A stretch of 64,000 bases of DNA from Cellvibrio zantedeschiae (GTDB lineage Bacteria > Pseudomonadota > Gammaproteobacteria > Pseudomonadales > Cellvibrionaceae): positions 1-64,000 of the forward strand of contig NZ_BMYZ01000002.1 of assembly GCF_014652535.1 (NCBI RefSeq). Direction: 5' to 3'. Positions 1-7,854 of the stretch are shown here, piece by piece (within the stretch, counting starts at the first letter, position 1; each line of letters starts with the position of its first letter). Under the pieces are notes generated by a model. That model was not told the DNA's origin. It saw nothing but the letters and a program-made list of their open reading frames with translations, and ran no database searches. Position numbers and translations under genes: made by a program.

Positions 1-90
1 TTGTAATTCTGAAATTGGCGCGTATAAATCTTGACTCGCATTTGCTAGCGAACCAAATATGAATAATATGATGGCGAAAATGTATTTCAT
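1..90 (-). CDS. Partial secreted protein, integron cassette gene
   Basis: The first 30 codons of a gene that runs off the left edge. It begins MKYIFAIILFIFGSLANA, a typical signal peptide with a probable cleavage after ANA, so the product is likely exported. The ATG lies eight bases past the GTTAGGC end of an attC site, in the same orientation as the other cassette genes, so I read it as the gene of a third cassette. The function cannot be told from 30 residues. Confidence 0.6.
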   Translation of the reverse strand, partial: MKYIFAIILFIFGSLANASQDLYAPISELQ

Positions 91-97
91 TGCTTAT

Positions 98-239
98 GCC
101 TAACGTTAAGTTCAGCGGCAGCTTTTAAGTTGCGGCTTTGTGGAATACTTTTGCGCAGCAAAACCACAAAAGCCGCGACTTAAAAGCTGTCCAACGAAGG
201 CGCGTAGCGCCGTAGTGATGCTGGAACGACTTGTTACAA
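98..239 (-). repeat. attC recombination site of an integron cassette
   Basis: Read on the minus strand the site opens with GTAACAAGTCGTT and closes with GAACTTAACGTTAGGC, the R''/L'' and L'/R' layout of classic attC (59-base element) sites. The arms between are a long imperfect palindrome (CTTTTAAGT pairing with ACTTAAAAG). It is about 74 percent alike to the second copy 604 bases away. The stop codon of the preceding gene overlaps its first bases, as is usual in cassettes. At about 142 nt it is near the long end for attC. Confidence 0.9.
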
Positions 240-638
240 ACTTTCTACTGCTCTAGGTTTTCTTGACCTTAATAGAGATAGCAAAACAAAATGCACAGCA
301 CAAACGAAAGGAGACCCCATAATAAAATATTGCACAGGGCTTGCCTTGCCTATGTCCAACATTGCTAATACCGCCAACGAAGCGGGTATTATTGCGATTC
401 CTACACATGCATAAGTAATTTTTGACGGGGAAATGCCTTGTTCGTAAGATTTTGAGCTCATTAGATGTAAGTACAGCTTTAAAATTCCATACAACCCAAG
501 ACCACCCATTGGCGCTAAGGACAACATTATAATATTCATGTCATCAAATTCTTTTACTATAACTAATAGAAAAAATAACCACCCTACAACGGGGAAAAAG
601 AAACAAAGTACCAACTCGATAGTAAGTAGAAATATCAT
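234..638 (-). CDS. Small four-helix membrane protein, integron cassette gene
   Basis: A 134-residue hydrophobic protein I do not recognise. Hydrophobic stretches lie near residues 2-27, 35-58, 72-93 and 103-123, so it is probably an inner-membrane protein with about four helices; the tail is basic (RSRKPR). The ATG has a GGAG 11 bases upstream. The TAA sits inside the following attC site, and a second attC lies just upstream of the gene, so this is one complete gene cassette. Its base composition is AT-rich compared with the metabolic genes to the right. Confidence 0.7.
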   Translation of the reverse strand: MIFLLTIELVLCFFFPVVGWLFFLLVIVKEFDDMNIIMLSLAPMGGLGLYGILKLYLHLMSSKSYEQGISPSKITYACVGIAIIPASLAVLAMLDIGKASPVQYFIMGSPFVCAVHFVLLSLLRSRKPRAVESL

Positions 639-701
639 TAAAAATCTAGCTCCATGCCCAATTCTAAGTTTTAGCTATAACGGTAATGTACTGCTCGAAC
701 T

Positions 702-842
702 TTGTAACGCCGAGTTCAGCGGCAGTTTTTAAGTTGTGGTTTTATGGAATACTTTTGCGCAGCAAAACCATAAACCCGCGACTTAAAAACTGTCCAGCGT
801 AGGCACGAAGTGCCGGAGCGGTGATGCAACGACTTGTTACAT
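702..842 (-). repeat. attC recombination site of an integron cassette
   Basis: Second copy of the same attC family. On the minus strand it runs from ATGTAACAAGTCGTTGC to CTGAACTCGGCGTTACAA. The internal palindrome pairs AGTTTTTAAGT with ACTTAAAAACT, and the central TTTTGCTGCGCAAAA is identical to that in the other copy. It lies 49 bases downstream of the stop codon of the next cassette gene, the expected arrangement. Confidence 0.9.
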
Positions 843-890
843 ATAATTTGTCCGCTCAAAAGCACAATAGTCACCATTAATTTTTAAAAA

Positions 891-1442
891 TTACGGATAA
901 TATTTAAAACCTTGGGCGCTAAGCACTTTTTTTGCAAGAGAAGTCATTTCTCCATTCTCAGGAGGTTTTACCAAAAGAAGAGCTCTAAATTCTTTATCTC
1001 CATGAACTTCGATGGCTCTTTTAATTGCGTCCTTTATTATTTCCTCCATTTCTTCACGTGTTATTTGCGGAATAGATTCGTACCCCGATGGACTACCTAA
1101 GATTTCACATTTACCAGCGGTGACGCTAATCAATAAGCCCCAGCCGTAATTATCTTCTTCCATCATTCCATCGCTATTTTTAAATAGTCCATTCAACACA
1201 TAATACGTTTTGTTTCCTTTTTCATATTTCGCAAAAACCCAGGCTTCTTTTACAGTGGAGTTATTTTCAAGATAGACCTTTTTTATTAAGTCACCATTTA
1301 ATTTTTCATATTTTATGGCATGTGAATCGTATTGAATCGGAAAAATAGGGTTACCAATATCGGTAGCGCCAAAACTATTCTGTACGCACGAAACACTCAA
1401 CAATGGTAAAAGGAATATTATCTTGAAAATGCGGTGGAGCAT
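891..1442 (-). CDS. Exported hypothetical protein, integron cassette gene
   Basis: A 183-residue protein I do not recognise. The ATG chosen here has AGGGA six bases upstream and gives a clear signal peptide (MLHRIFKIIFLLPLLSVSC...FGA). An open frame continues 42 codons further upstream but lacks such support. The SVSC sequence is a poor lipobox, so cleavage after FGA into a soluble periplasmic protein is as likely as a lipoprotein. The mature part is hydrophilic and ends in AQGFKYYP. It is the gene of the second integron cassette. Confidence 0.7.
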   Translation of the reverse strand: MLHRIFKIIFLLPLLSVSCVQNSFGATDIGNPIFPIQYDSHAIKYEKLNGDLIKKVYLENNSTVKEAWVFAKYEKGNKTYYVLNGLFKNSDGMMEEDNYGWGLLISVTAGKCEILGSPSGYESIPQITREEMEEIIKDAIKRAIEVHGDKEFRALLLVKPPENGEMTSLAKKVLSAQGFKYYP

Positions 1443-1522
1443 AATTTTCCCTATGTAACAGTTTATTAGATAGCGCCAACTATATAACCCGCAAAATAAA
1501 AAGCCAATTAATTTGTGGTTCC

Positions 1523-1621
1523 GCTGTATAACTCCAATTAAACGTCTCATCGAGTGTAAAAAAACCATAGATTAATCAAAAGATTAAATAACTCTCCCAA
1601 TTAATTTTGGAGTTATACAGC
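1523..1621. repeat. Inverted repeat, 15-bp perfect arms, possible divergent attC
   Basis: The arms GCTGTATAACTCCAA and TTGGAGTTATACAGC are exact reverse complements separated by about 69 bases. A second, partial copy of the arm (CTCCCAATTAATTTTGGAG) lies inside. In minus orientation the ends read GTATAAC...GTTATAC, which fits the AAC...GTT core of an attC but is more perfectly symmetrical than typical sites. It lies between the yidD-like gene and the second cassette, where an attC would be expected. Confidence 0.5.
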
Positions 1622-1682
1622 AATGAGCGCTCTTAATTATTTTTTTAACGCTCGCGCCTATGGGTTCTATTTTGTATTGCAT
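1584..1682 (-). CDS. Possible 32-residue peptide overlapping the yidD end
   Basis: A short frame beginning MQYKIEPIGASVKK. Its ATG is preceded by AAAAGGA with seven bases spacing and overlaps the last 16 bases of the yidD-like gene, so it could be translationally coupled. The last third is encoded by one arm of the inverted repeat. No family recognised; it may be chance. Confidence 0.25.
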   Translation of the reverse strand: MQYKIEPIGASVKKIIKSAHCCITPKLIGRVI

Positions 1683-2047
1683 GATTGTTCCTTTTGACAT
1701 GATAAATCCAGGCCGCCAGCGTTGGGGCGGCATCTTAAAAGTCTGCCTGCTGTTAATCGCACACCTTTTACCAGTCCGTTTTGCCTGATGGCAAGTTCGC
1801 TGTAGTGCGAGCAACTGGGTTCAAATACACAGCGGTTGCCGATACTTTTGGGGCGGAGTTTGCGGTAGCCGCGCAGGAGCATTACTGCCATGGTAATGGG
1901 TAGGGGCGATTTGGGAATTGGGAGCTGTCCTATGGCCGCATCCATGCGGGTTGTGCCTGTTAACTTTCGCTCTAGTGACGGGCGTAGCTTTTCATCTACG
2001 TTGAGCTGCATTGCGTCGATATTGAAGTTATCCACGGATTTCTCCAT
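1667..2047 (-). CDS. yidD: YidD-like membrane protein insertion factor
   Basis: YidD proteins are small amphipathic proteins thought to aid YidC-dependent insertion of inner-membrane proteins. The C-terminal two thirds carries the family pattern: RGYRKLRPK, then CVFEPSCSHYSELAIRQ, then KGVRL and LLRCRPNAGG, with the expected cysteines. About 50 extra residues precede this, so translation may begin nearer MAVMLLRGYRKL. The gene is not in the usual rpmH-rnpA-yidD-yidC context, so it is probably a second copy. It lies beside an integron cassette array and could itself be a cassette gene. Confidence 0.75.
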   Translation of the reverse strand: MEKSVDNFNIDAMQLNVDEKLRPSLERKLTGTTRMDAAIGQLPIPKSPLPITMAVMLLRGYRKLRPKSIGNRCVFEPSCSHYSELAIRQNGLVKGVRLTAGRLLRCRPNAGGLDLSCQKEQSCNTK

Positions 2048-2253
2048 AGCTTGACTGTTATTGGTTTATTTTTAAAAAGGGAAGATATTAATGAATAGGA
2101 CGCTAATAGGAATTACACTGGATTACGTGTGTAGTTGTGATTTGAAAAAGAGGCAGACGGGGAATAAATATTTTTTTGAATTTAATTTTCTTTGTGAGCC
2201 TGCCGTTCGTGTGATCACTCCTTTTCTTCAATTAATTTTTCTGGCCCCTAAAC

Positions 2254-2286
2254 AAAAAAGCCAGTGCATGTGCACTGGCTTTTTTT
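2254..2286. terminator. Bidirectional rho-independent terminator
   Basis: The stem GCCAGTGCA/TGCACTGGC with a two-base loop is flanked by an A run on the left and a T run on the right, so it works on both strands. It ends the minus-strand sugar-oxidation operon, whose last stop is 15 bases away. Confidence 0.9.
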
Positions 2287-2300
2287 ACAGCGAGATTAGA

Positions 2301-3161
2301 TTATTTCTTTTTATCTAATTCTTTGAGCTCTTTTTGTAGTCCTTTCAATGAAGCTTCAACACTTTGCATTGGTGTCATACCTGCTGGATAAACTTCTTGT
2401 TCTACAGTTAACCACAGGGTGCCGCCAATGGTACGGTTGGCTTCAATCAAGGCTTTCCAATCGGTTGTGTCTTTGCCGATGATTGGATTTTCTTTGTTGC
2501 CTTCATCCGGTGCGGCAGCTTTGTAGTGAGTGGTGATGGTGCGGCCTGGGAAGGCTTTAATAATATCGATTGGATTTTTGCCTGCTACTTCTGTCCAACC
2601 TACATCTTGCTGCAGCACCACACCTGAAGAGGTGCTTGTACCAATAACATCCCATGGAGTCTTACCGGCTTCGCCCAACATTTCAGGCTTGTGGTTGTGG
2701 TAGCCGGTGTGCATGCCGTGCGGTGCGAGTTTTTTCTCAATGGCTTCCAGTTCTGCAGCAACTACTTTTGCACCTTCTGGAGTGAAGGCACGTTTATCCA
2801 TAGGGATGATCAAATAATGACAATCAATTGCTTTATAAAATGCCACGGTTTTTTCAAAGTTTTCAGCAGACAATTTATCAAAAGGTACGTGTGCTGCAGA
2901 TGCTTTTAAACCGGTTTTATCCAAAAATGCTTTGAGGCCTTTGGCGTCGTCAGCATATTTACCAAAAATACCTGCAAACTCTACGCCTTGGAAACCGTAA
3001 GCTTTAAGTTGCTTTAGGGTGCCTTCAAAATCGGCGCTAACAGCGTCTTTAACGGACCACAATTGCACGCTCAATTGTGGTTGAGTTGGTGCGGCGTGCG
3101 AATAGCTAGCCATAATAGCGGCAGTGGAAACCAGTGCAATTGCGAGTTTTTTTAATTTCAT
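2301..3161 (-). CDS. Exported TIM-barrel sugar isomerase/lyase-like protein
   Basis: A member of the xylose-isomerase-like TIM barrel (AP endonuclease 2) superfamily, with a signal peptide (MKLKKLAIALVSTAA...SHA), so it acts in the periplasm. Visible family features are QLWSVKDAV at the mature N-terminus, GFQGVEFAG, YHNHKPEM, QQDVGWTEVAGKNP and TVEQEVYPAG; these histidines and acidic residues are typical metal ligands. I chose the second ATG because AGGA sits nine bases before it. It is the last gene of an operon with a GMC dehydrogenase and its small subunit. Such barrels are known as 3-keto-glycoside lyases or epimerases beside sugar 3-dehydrogenases, so acting on the 3-keto product is a plausible inference; the exact reaction is not shown. 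Confidence 0.8.
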   Translation of the reverse strand: MKLKKLAIALVSTAAIMASYSHAAPTQPQLSVQLWSVKDAVSADFEGTLKQLKAYGFQGVEFAGIFGKYADDAKGLKAFLDKTGLKASAAHVPFDKLSAENFEKTVAFYKAIDCHYLIIPMDKRAFTPEGAKVVAAELEAIEKKLAPHGMHTGYHNHKPEMLGEAGKTPWDVIGTSTSSGVVLQQDVGWTEVAGKNPIDIIKAFPGRTITTHYKAAAPDEGNKENPIIGKDTTDWKALIEANRTIGGTLWLTVEQEVYPAGMTPMQSVEASLKGLQKELKELDKKK

Positions 3162-3213
3162 AATTTTCATTCCTAATGGAGTTATTCGTTAAGAGTTAAT
3201 TGCTTTGCTGATG

Positions 3214-4950
3214 TTAAATTTTGCCGAGCTTAAGTTGTTTGACTGCGAAGTCGCAAGCGCGGGCTGTGATTGCCATATAAGTGAGCGATGGATTTTGCCA
3301 TGCATTGGATGTCATACAGGCGCCGTCAGTCACAAATAAATTCGGTACATCGTGCGTTTGGTTGTTGCCGTTAAGTACCGATGTTTTTGGATCTCGCCCC
3401 ATACGCGCTGTACCCATCTCGTGAATGGACAAGCCGAAAGGACGATCTTCATTACGTCTAATTACATGTTTAACAATATCTTTGGCACCTGCAGCTTCCA
3501 GAATTTCTGCTGCTGTGTTGGCGATATCTTCATTCATTTTATAATCATTTTCGGTGAAGCTTGCTTCAATATGTAATTGCGGCATGCCCCATTTATCTTT
3601 TAGTGTTGGGTGAAGGCTAACCTGATTGTCGTAGCGTGGCAACATTTCGCCTGAACCGTGTAAGCTAAAATACCAGCTACCTGCATTTTGAATTTGCTTT
3701 TTAAAATCGGCGCCAAAACCATCTTTCTTGGCAAAACTCCCCCAATTCTCACGCGATGCACTGCCGGAGAGTGAATAACCGCGGAAAAAATTCGGATGTT
3801 TTTCTTTCACGTTTCTAAAATTTGGAATGTAAGGTGCAGTTGGGCGACGACCAGAATAATATTCATCTTCAAAACCATCGATGCGACCTACAGCACCAGA
3901 GCCGTATAGGTGATCCATTAAATAGTGCCCCAGCACACCGGATGAATTGGCGATGCCTGTTGGGAAACGCTCGCTAATTGAGTTCAACATGATTTGTGTT
4001 GTCCCCAATGTTGATGCACACAGGAATACCATTTTTCCGAAATACTCGCGCGTTTCCATGGTCTCACTATCAATAATCCGCACGCCTTTTGCGCGATTGG
4101 TTTTTGGATCATAAATAACGCTGTGCACAATTGCATTGGTTGCGATGCTTAAATTGTTGGTTTTAAGTGCCGCTGGTAAGGTTGAGCTTTGGGTAGAAAA
4201 GTTTGCGCCGAATGAACAACCCTTATGGCATTCATTGCGTGCCTGGCATTGCAATCGGCCCTGTTCAAGATGATGTGGTGCAGGTTGGGTTAAGTGCGCG
4301 CAGCGTCCCATAATCATTTTGCGATCTGGGAATTTTGCTTCAATTTTTTTCTTGAGCGCCAACTCAACATTGTTAAATTCAAACGGCGGTAAAAATTCGC
4401 TGTCTGGCAGTACGGGAATATTTTCTTTAGAGCCGCTGATACCCGCGTGGCGCTCTACATAACTATACCACTGCTCAAGGTCTTTGTAGCGAATAGGCCA
4501 ATCTACACCGTGGCCGTCGGCCAGGTTTGCATTGAAATCGTAATCACTTAAACGATATGACTGGCGCGCCCACAATAAAGATTTTCCACCCAGTTGGTTA
4601 CCGCGAATCCAGCTGAAAGGTTTTCCTTCTGGTGTGCTGTAGGGGTAATCGCGGTCATTCATAAAAAATTGTTTAGATGAATCACCGAAGGCGTAGCATT
4701 GACGCTGAATATAATATTGATCTTCCACCAATTGATAATTCATAGCGTTGCGAAAGGGTAGCTTCCAGGCTTGCACGCCTTCGCCGGGGTAATCCTGACG
4801 GTGCTCCACAGGTTTACCGCGCTCCACCATTAATACTTTTAAGCCTTTTTCTGTTAATTCTTTTGCTGCCCAGCCGCCAGTGATGCCTGAGCCTACAACA
4901 ATTGCGTCGAATACTTGTGCTGATTTTTTAATGTAAAAATTCTTATCCAT
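3214..4950 (-). CDS. GMC-family sugar dehydrogenase, FAD subunit
   Basis: A 578-residue flavoprotein. The N-terminus carries the dinucleotide-binding motif VVGSGITGGWAAKEL and VERGKP. The C-terminus has HEMGTARMGRDP, NLFVTDGA and NPSLTYMAITARACD, including the His and Asn region of GMC oxidoreductases. It is of the gluconate-2-dehydrogenase/glucoside-3-dehydrogenase large-subunit type rather than the alcohol oxidase type. It has no signal peptide of its own and would be carried out by the Tat signal of its partner, encoded 50 bases upstream. Likely role: oxidation of a sugar hydroxyl, possibly C3, in the periplasm. Substrate unknown; no cytochrome c subunit gene is nearby. Confidence 0.85.
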   Translation of the reverse strand: MDKNFYIKKSAQVFDAIVVGSGITGGWAAKELTEKGLKVLMVERGKPVEHRQDYPGEGVQAWKLPFRNAMNYQLVEDQYYIQRQCYAFGDSSKQFFMNDRDYPYSTPEGKPFSWIRGNQLGGKSLLWARQSYRLSDYDFNANLADGHGVDWPIRYKDLEQWYSYVERHAGISGSKENIPVLPDSEFLPPFEFNNVELALKKKIEAKFPDRKMIMGRCAHLTQPAPHHLEQGRLQCQARNECHKGCSFGANFSTQSSTLPAALKTNNLSIATNAIVHSVIYDPKTNRAKGVRIIDSETMETREYFGKMVFLCASTLGTTQIMLNSISERFPTGIANSSGVLGHYLMDHLYGSGAVGRIDGFEDEYYSGRRPTAPYIPNFRNVKEKHPNFFRGYSLSGSASRENWGSFAKKDGFGADFKKQIQNAGSWYFSLHGSGEMLPRYDNQVSLHPTLKDKWGMPQLHIEASFTENDYKMNEDIANTAAEILEAAGAKDIVKHVIRRNEDRPFGLSIHEMGTARMGRDPKTSVLNGNNQTHDVPNLFVTDGACMTSNAWQNPSLTYMAITARACDFAVKQLKLGKI

Positions 4951-5000
4951 TACTCATACCTGTTATGCGCTGGAGACTTTTTTTGCTCGAAAATAATTGC

Positions 5001-5609
5001 TTAGTTCAATGCCCAGGCTTTGCCAACTTTGGCAAAAGGGAAATTACCTTTGTAACCACCGGGAATAGGGAGGTAGGCAAGTTCCTGGGTTGCTCCAACT
5101 TCAGATGTGTAATAACCAAAAAGCGTGAGCGATTTAAATTGCGTGAAAAAATCTTTGTCTTCGGGGGTAAAGCCCAAGTCATATTTTTCAATTGCCGTTA
5201 GTAATTGAATATGTTGTTTATGGCTGCAGGCTAAAAATACTTTTCCGAATTTATCTTCAGCAACCTTATTTATTTTTTTGAGGCCATCCAGAAATTTTTT
5301 CTGGTCGTTTTTGCTTACGCATTCAGCGAGATAGCTATCCATAAAGCCGTGTACGTTTACTGCCAAGGCTCCCGGAGTGTCAGTGGTTGGAATAATTAAA
5401 TCGGCAATTTCACCGGTCATTTGCAACTGATCCGGGCTCAGGAATTTGGTTACATGGGGCATAGTACCTTTGACGGTTGCAGCCAGGGCGTCGAGCGACT
5501 GCGCTGAGAGCGACAAGCCGAATAGCAGTGCCATTTGTTTAAGGGCTGCGCGGCGTGGGTTTTCGGCTTCAAGCCCCGTGGTTTCCGCGAGCTTATTGTT
5601 ATGCGGCAT
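5001..5609 (-). CDS. Tat-targeted small subunit of GMC dehydrogenase
   Basis: A gluconate 2-dehydrogenase subunit 3 family protein of about 202 residues. The N-terminus has a twin-arginine signal (NPRRAALKQMALLFGLSLS) that probably carries the folded FAD subunit across the membrane. The body contains LSPDQLQMTGEIADLIIPTTDTPGA, typical of the family. I start at the inner ATG, which has GGAG seven bases upstream, ten codons after the first possible ATG. First gene of the three-gene operon. A LacI-type operator lies about 170 bases upstream. Confidence 0.85.
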   Translation of the reverse strand: MPHNNKLAETTGLEAENPRRAALKQMALLFGLSLSAQSLDALAATVKGTMPHVTKFLSPDQLQMTGEIADLIIPTTDTPGALAVNVHGFMDSYLAECVSKNDQKKFLDGLKKINKVAEDKFGKVFLACSHKQHIQLLTAIEKYDLGFTPEDKDFFTQFKSLTLFGYYTSEVGATQELAYLPIPGGYKGNFPFAKVGKAWALN

Positions 5610-5642
5610 AGTCTTCTCCGATAAATGAACAGTAGGCAATTG

Positions 5643-5692
5643 GTTGATAGTCGTTAAATTTGATCGTTATTAAAGTTAATAGTCATTAAAGT
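5643..5692. repeat. Degenerate AT-rich direct repeat upstream of the operon
   Basis: The stretch repeats a unit like TAGTCGTTAAATTTGAT / TAGTCATTAAAGTTGAT, with a related copy between them. It lies in the leader of the sugar-oxidation operon, between its start and the LacI-type operator. It could be a binding site or slippage-derived; I see no further structure. Confidence 0.35.
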
Positions 5693-5776
5693 TGATTTGT
5701 AAGTTTATTGGCTGTTAAGCAGTGCAAAGCAGCATTGGTTATTGTAAAGCTCGCTTAAATGGTAGAAATACAGCAA

Positions 5777-5790
5777 TGTAAACGGTTACA
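5777..5790. promoter_or_regulatory. LacI/GalR-type operator
   Basis: TGTAAACGGTTACA is a near-perfect palindrome with the central CG and TGTAA...TTACA halves typical of LacI/GalR family operators. It lies upstream of the minus-strand sugar-oxidation operon and also before a small plus-strand frame, so it may control either side. No LacI-family gene is present in the window, so the regulator is encoded elsewhere. Confidence 0.7.
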
Positions 5791-5856
5791 TTTGGGCGCA
5801 CTATAGCGAGAACGAGGGACAGCGTCTAGCTGTATCGGTCTGGTTTAGGAAGCTCT

Positions 5857-5967
5857 ATGTTAGGTTTACTGTCAGGAAGTATGGGGTTGTTTAGTCTGTT
5901 ATTCGTTGCGTTTACGCAGCCGCAGCCAACCTCTCATCAAATAACCCAGTCCACTACATCTAGTTAA
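5857..5967 (+). CDS. Possible 36-residue membrane peptide
   Basis: A short frame with TTTAGGA seven bases before its ATG. The product starts MLGLLSGSMGLFSLLFVAF, one hydrophobic helix, then a polar tail rich in Gln, Thr and Ser. It lies just beyond the LacI-type operator and divergent from the sugar-oxidation operon, in a stretch otherwise without genes. No family recognised. The remaining 350 bases up to the permease stop show nothing coding, only an AT palindrome. Confidence 0.35.
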   Translation: MLGLLSGSMGLFSLLFVAFTQPQPTSHQITQSTTSS

Positions 5968-6283
5968 AATCTGGCAACTAGCAATGGCTTGAGTGGCCTT
6001 AATGCTACCCCAGAACCCGCGCTTTATGTGCACATTTACAAAACATTAAACATATCATCACGTACTGTTTTTATGTCAGAAGTTGCTTGTTCAGTATTGA
6101 AGATTATTTGCGATGAAAACACGCAGATCCAGAACTAGACGTAAGTTATCTGATTGGTCTTTTTTTGCGTTGGCGGGTAAGTATTTGGAGGTGGGCCCGC
6201 AGTGATGTATTTGAAAAGTGGTGATCAAAAATACCACCACATTTTTCATATATGTTTATTTTTTGCCATCTCTGAACATAAAC

Positions 6284-6299
6284 GATTAAAATTTTAATC
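6284..6299. repeat. AT palindrome beyond the permease stop
   Basis: GATTAAAATTTTAATC is a perfect 16-base palindrome about 25 bases past the permease stop codon. It has no GC stem or T run on the permease strand, so it is at best a weak transcription end signal. Confidence 0.3.
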
Positions 6300-6323
6300 T
6301 TTAAAATAAGACCGCAAGATTTA

Positions 6324-7634
6324 TTAAATAAACGCATCCAAAATCAACACACCAATAATGCCCATCACGCCGATTACGGTTTCCATTAGTGACCAGGATT
6401 TAAAAGTATCTTTTAAACTCAAATTAAAATATTCCTTGTACATCCAAAAACCGGAATCATTTACGTGAGAGCACATCAAGCTACCTGCACCTACGGCGAG
6501 TACCATTAAATTTGGATTGGCCCCGGAACTAATGACGAGCGGTGCCACAATTCCTGCTGCAGTCAAACCTGCAACCGTTGCAGAGCCAAGTGCAATGCGG
6601 ATAACCGTTGCAATTAACCACGCGAGCACCAAAGGGTTCAGCGGGATTTGTTTTAAAAGTGAGCCTAATTCATCGCTCACACCGCTCGTTACAAAAACCT
6701 GTTTCAATGCGCCTGCACCAGCAATGATTAATACGATGATGGAAATATCTTTAAGGCCATCGGTAAAGTATTGCATTATTTTTTCAATTCGCAGGCCGCG
6801 TGCGATACCCAAACTGTAAGTCGCAACCATTAGTCCCAAAAGCAATACGATGGAAGGATTGCTAAAAAAAAGCACCCAGGTATTGTTGGCAATACCGGGT
6901 GCAATCACGGGAAGCAAACTAGCAACAGCAATTAAAATAACGGGTAGAAGAGCGCAAAAAAAGCTATTGAATGGGCTCGGTAAAGATTCGTCTGGCAATG
7001 GTTGCGCGCAAAAGGTTTTGATCGGATTGGCGTGAATATGTTTGAGGCGGCTTGCTAATAAAGGCCCGGCAACAATGACAGTGGGAATAGCGATGATAAG
7101 GCCGTAAAACAAAGTGGCGCCAATGCTCGCACCAAATTGCGGTATAAGCGCAACGGGCGATGGATGTGGGGGTAGAAAACCGTGTGTGGTTGATAGGCCA
7201 GCGAGTAAAGGAATACCTAAATACACGGCGGGTAATTTCGATTGATGCATAACTGAAAACACCAGTGGCACCAGTAACACGAAACCAACGTTGTAATACA
7301 AAGGAATGCCTACAATAAAACCTGTAATCATTAATGCCCAGGTAATATTTTTTTGGCCGAAACCGGCAATAAGTGTACGGCTGATTTGTTGTGCAGCACC
7401 TGTTTCCGAAATTAATTTTCCAAACATGGCACCCACGCACAAAATAATGGCGAGTGAGCCGAGCATTGAGCCTATACCAGCTTCAAGTACGCTAGGAATT
7501 TTTTCGGGCGAAATACCGGATAAACAAGCGGCTACGATTGCGGCGGCCAAAAAACCTAAAAACGGATTGGTTTTAAACCAACCGACTAAAATGATCAGTA
7601 AAAGAATAGCGACCAAAATTGCGATAATTGCCAT
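6324..7634 (-). CDS. GntP-family gluconate/aldonate permease
   Basis: A very hydrophobic protein of about 436 residues with a dozen or so membrane segments, matching the GntP family of proton-coupled gluconate transporters. Visible family traits are the glycine-rich LGSLAIILCVGAMFGKLISE, GIPLYYNVGFVLLVP and the HGFLPPHPSPVA segment, which is highly characteristic. I start at the ATG with GAGGA 11 bases upstream; 12 codons upstream only a TTG is available. It is the last gene of the aldonate operon, so it most likely imports the sugar acid (for example xylonate, arabinonate or gluconate) that the upstream enzymes degrade. Confidence 0.9.
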   Translation of the reverse strand: MAIIAILVAILLLIILVGWFKTNPFLGFLAAAIVAACLSGISPEKIPSVLEAGIGSMLGSLAIILCVGAMFGKLISETGAAQQISRTLIAGFGQKNITWALMITGFIVGIPLYYNVGFVLLVPLVFSVMHQSKLPAVYLGIPLLAGLSTTHGFLPPHPSPVALIPQFGASIGATLFYGLIIAIPTVIVAGPLLASRLKHIHANPIKTFCAQPLPDESLPSPFNSFFCALLPVILIAVASLLPVIAPGIANNTWVLFFSNPSIVLLLGLMVATYSLGIARGLRIEKIMQYFTDGLKDISIIVLIIAGAGALKQVFVTSGVSDELGSLLKQIPLNPLVLAWLIATVIRIALGSATVAGLTAAGIVAPLVISSGANPNLMVLAVGAGSLMCSHVNDSGFWMYKEYFNLSLKDTFKSWSLMETVIGVMGIIGVLILDAFI

Positions 7635-7693
7635 GATACAAGATGTCCTCACTAAAATTATTATGGACAAGCCTAATGTTTAAGCATGGTGCA

Positions 7694-7724
7694 AGCGGCT
7701 TGAGTGATGTGCACTCAAGCCGCT
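7694..7724. repeat. Intergenic hairpin between dehydratase and permease genes
   Basis: AGCGGCTTGAGTG pairs with its exact complement across a five-base loop, without a T run on either side. It is between co-directional genes of the aldonate cluster, so it may stabilise or punctuate the mRNA rather than end it. Confidence 0.6.
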
Positions 7725-7854
7725 AGAAATATTAAATACAGGTTATATGACACTCACCATCGTCACTTAACGGGATCCTGATCTAATCACAGGTCGTGCA
7801 GTGCTAGATGAAAAGATTCTCCTGAGATAATAAAATTTTTAAGTAAATCGTTTG

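Noticed and set aside
6964..7440. Minus-strand frame within the permease
   Set aside because: Different frame of the permease gene; no start signal or family features.
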